Shown here: one piece after another, positions 5,636 to 6,850 of the stretch | Layout: each line of letters begins with the position of its first letter | Position numbering within the stretch: the first letter of the stretch is position 1 | Assembly: GCA_003497505.1 (NCBI GenBank) | Contig: DNNV01000258.1 | Coordinates: forward strand, 1-6,850 | Reading direction: 5' to 3' | DNA length: 6,850 bases | From: Clostridiales bacterium | GTDB lineage: Bacteria; Bacillota; Clostridia; Tissierellales; Sedimentibacteraceae | The notes under the pieces: generated by a model | What the model saw: only the letters and a program-made list of their open reading frames with translations | Databases searched by the model: none | What the model was told of the DNA's origin: nothing | Translations under genes and position numbers: made by a program

Positions 5636-5641
5636 ATATCA
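5633..5641 (-). promoter_or_regulatory. Candidate extended -10 promoter of the four-gene operon
   Basis: The minus strand reads TGATATAAT, an extended -10 element (TGN before TATAAT). No good -35 hexamer is seen at 16-18 bases. Transcription would start near 5626, inside the inverted repeat, with a leader of about 110 bases. A second TATAAT at 5657-5662 has no TG extension and no -35. This is the best candidate in the 182-base gap but remains modest. Confidence 0.42.
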
Positions 5642-5699
5642 CATATTAAAATACAAATTATACGGCACAACTTAAATTATTATGTCCCTATTACTTCAA

Positions 5700-6850
5700 T
5701 TAAAAGCTCATTACAGCAATATTTTCATATTTATTGTTGGAATTCAGCTTGAACTTACCTACCTCTTCACTCAATGCAGCAGCCTGTGCAGACATTTCCT
5801 CGCTTGTAGCGGAGTTTTCTTCAGCTGTTGCCGCATTGGTTTGCACTACATCTGATATCTGAGAAAGTCCCTGCATTATCTGTTCAATTGCGTCAGCCTG
5901 TTCAATAGATGCCTTCTCTATTTTATCTATGCTTTCGGTCACCTTTGCCTCCTTTACTCCCACATCCTGAAGAATTTGTGCTGTGTGTTCTGTAATCTGA
6001 GAGCCCTTCCTCACGGTGGCTACAGATGTTTGTATAAGCTCTGTGGTCTGCTTAGCCGCCTCAGCAGATTTTGCGGCCAGATTTCTTACTTCATCCGCAA
6101 CAACCGCGAACCCTTTTCCTGCAGTACCTGCACGCGCTGCTTCTATCGCTGCATTCAATGCAAGAATATTTGTCTGGAATGCAATGTCTTCAATAACCTT
6201 CGTAATGTTGGTTATCTTATCTGATGCGGCTCCTATGTCCTCCATTGCTTCTGTCAGCTGCTGCATTTGCTCATTGCCGGCATTTACACCATGTGCTGCT
6301 TGCTCCACATATTCTGTTGCCCTTTTGACATTCTCAGAGTTCTCCGAAGCCTGCTCTGCAATTTTAGTAACGGATGCACTTAATTCTTCAATCGATGCTG
6401 CCTGCTCTGTTGAACCAGAAGCGAGCGCCTGTGCACCGCTGGATACCTGGTCTGACCCCGTGCTTACCTGCTCGGCAGCAATGCTGATATTCTCCATAGT
6501 ATTATTCAGATTTAAAACCGTTTCCTCAATAACATTTTTAAGTATAGCAAAATCTCCCGGATAATCCATATCCACATGAATTTGCAAATCACGCTGTGAT
6601 ATGCGCACAAACTTTTCTATAACGTCGCTAAGGACGTTGCTTTGCAGCATATTTGTCTTTTGGATCAGCATTGCCATCTGCCCAATCTCATCGCGGCTTT
6701 CATATTTTATCTCAGTCTTTATGTTTCCTCTGGATATTTCACCGTAAACATCCACAATTTCTTTAATCGGAGTAAGGATCGACTTTCTTATAATGATAAT
6801 TACTCCGATTGTAATTAAAATCGAAACTACAGAAACTGATATAACAATTA
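5700..6850 (-). CDS. Methyl-accepting chemotaxis protein, N-terminus outside window
   Basis: These receptors sit in the inner membrane and control CheA kinase through CheW. The visible 382 residues open in the second membrane helix ([20 protein letters not shown], about 1-20). A HAMP region follows ([20 protein letters not shown], about 23-42, and onward). A second HAMP-like stretch contains [16 protein letters not shown] (about 86-101), common in clostridial receptors. The signalling domain has the hallmark hairpin tip, about 219-257, containing [20 protein letters not shown] and [15 protein letters not shown]. Glu/Gln-rich methylation segments lie on both arms (about 146-160 and 339-356). 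There is no C-terminal CheR-binding pentapeptide; it ends ENIAVMSF. The reading frame is open to the window edge, so the GTG near 6755 is an internal valine and not a start. The ligand domain is not visible, so the attractant cannot be named. Confidence 0.97.
   Translation of the reverse strand, partial: IVISVSVVSILITIGVIIIIRKSILTPIKEIVDVYGEISRGNIKTEIKYESRDEIGQMAMLIQKTNMLQSNVLSDVIEKFVRISQRDLQIHVDMDYPGDFAILKNVIEETVLNLNNTMENISIAAEQVSTGSDQVSSGAQALASGSTEQAASIEELSASVTKIAEQASENSENVKRATEYVEQAAHGVNAGNEQMQQLTEAMEDIGAASDKITNITKVIEDIAFQTNILALNAAIEAARAGTAGKGFAVVADEVRNLAAKSAEAAKQTTELIQTSVATVRKGSQITEHTAQILQDVGVKEAKVTESIDKIEKASIEQADAIEQIMQGLSQISDVVQTNAATAEENSATSEEMSAQAAALSEEVGKFKLNSNNKYENIAVMSF

Noticed and set aside
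6016..6564. Plus-strand open frame of 182 codons opposite the chemotaxis protein
   Set aside because: It is the antisense shadow of a highly conserved signalling domain; the Ala/Ser/Cys-rich composition reflects the reversed codons.
6755..6755. GTG start for a 351-residue chemotaxis protein
   Set aside because: The frame stays open to the window edge and encodes a membrane helix plus the start of HAMP upstream, so the GTG is an internal valine.
1..6850. tRNA, rRNA, CRISPR array or insertion sequence
   Set aside because: Scanning by eye found no cloverleaf-like segment with a GTTCRANNC-type T loop, no regularly spaced direct repeats, and no transposase frame.

Overview
The window looks like chromosome from a low-GC, spore-forming, motile member of the Bacillota, most likely class Clostridia (Lachnospiraceae-like). 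Three features support this: a small acid-soluble spore protein with a predicted sigma-G promoter, a clostridial-style methyl-accepting chemotaxis protein, and AGGAGG-type ribosome binding sites on nearly every gene. This placement is an inference from gene content; no rRNA is present. Every gene I accept lies on the minus strand, so the map reads from right to left.

Right end (6850 to 5700): the 3' part of a methyl-accepting chemotaxis protein, with its second membrane helix, HAMP region and complete signalling domain. It is followed by a 182-base gap holding a perfect 17-bp inverted repeat and an extended -10 promoter candidate.

Middle (5517 to 2022): a tight four-gene run that ends in a rho-independent terminator. 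In order it encodes (1) a small GIY-YIG-fold protein whose signature residues are degenerate, (2) a 153-residue protein of unknown function overlapping it by ATGA, (3) a 676-residue fusion of a MoxR/CobS-type AAA+ ATPase and a CobT-like von Willebrand A domain, and (4) an XRE-type DNA-binding protein fused to a complete desulfoferrodoxin-like module. That module has a four-cysteine desulforedoxin motif and a superoxide-reductase-like iron site with one of its five ligands changed. AAA+/VWA pairs of this kind remodel client proteins or help insert metals, and the last gene looks like a metal or redox sensor. A metal-dependent remodelling or stress-response system is a reasonable hypothesis. I know of no described function for this gene set, and it is the most interesting part of the window.

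Left (1960 to 1): a consensus sigma-A promoter drives a 46-residue single-span membrane protein. Then come a small acid-soluble spore protein (its sigma-G promoter overlaps the end of the preceding gene), a class I SAM-dependent methyltransferase 1 base further on, and the Hsp33 chaperone gene hslO, cut by the window edge. The layout suggests that the methyltransferase and Hsp33 can be transcribed in the forespore as well as in growing cells. The Hsp33 has lost the second cysteine of its first zinc-binding pair.
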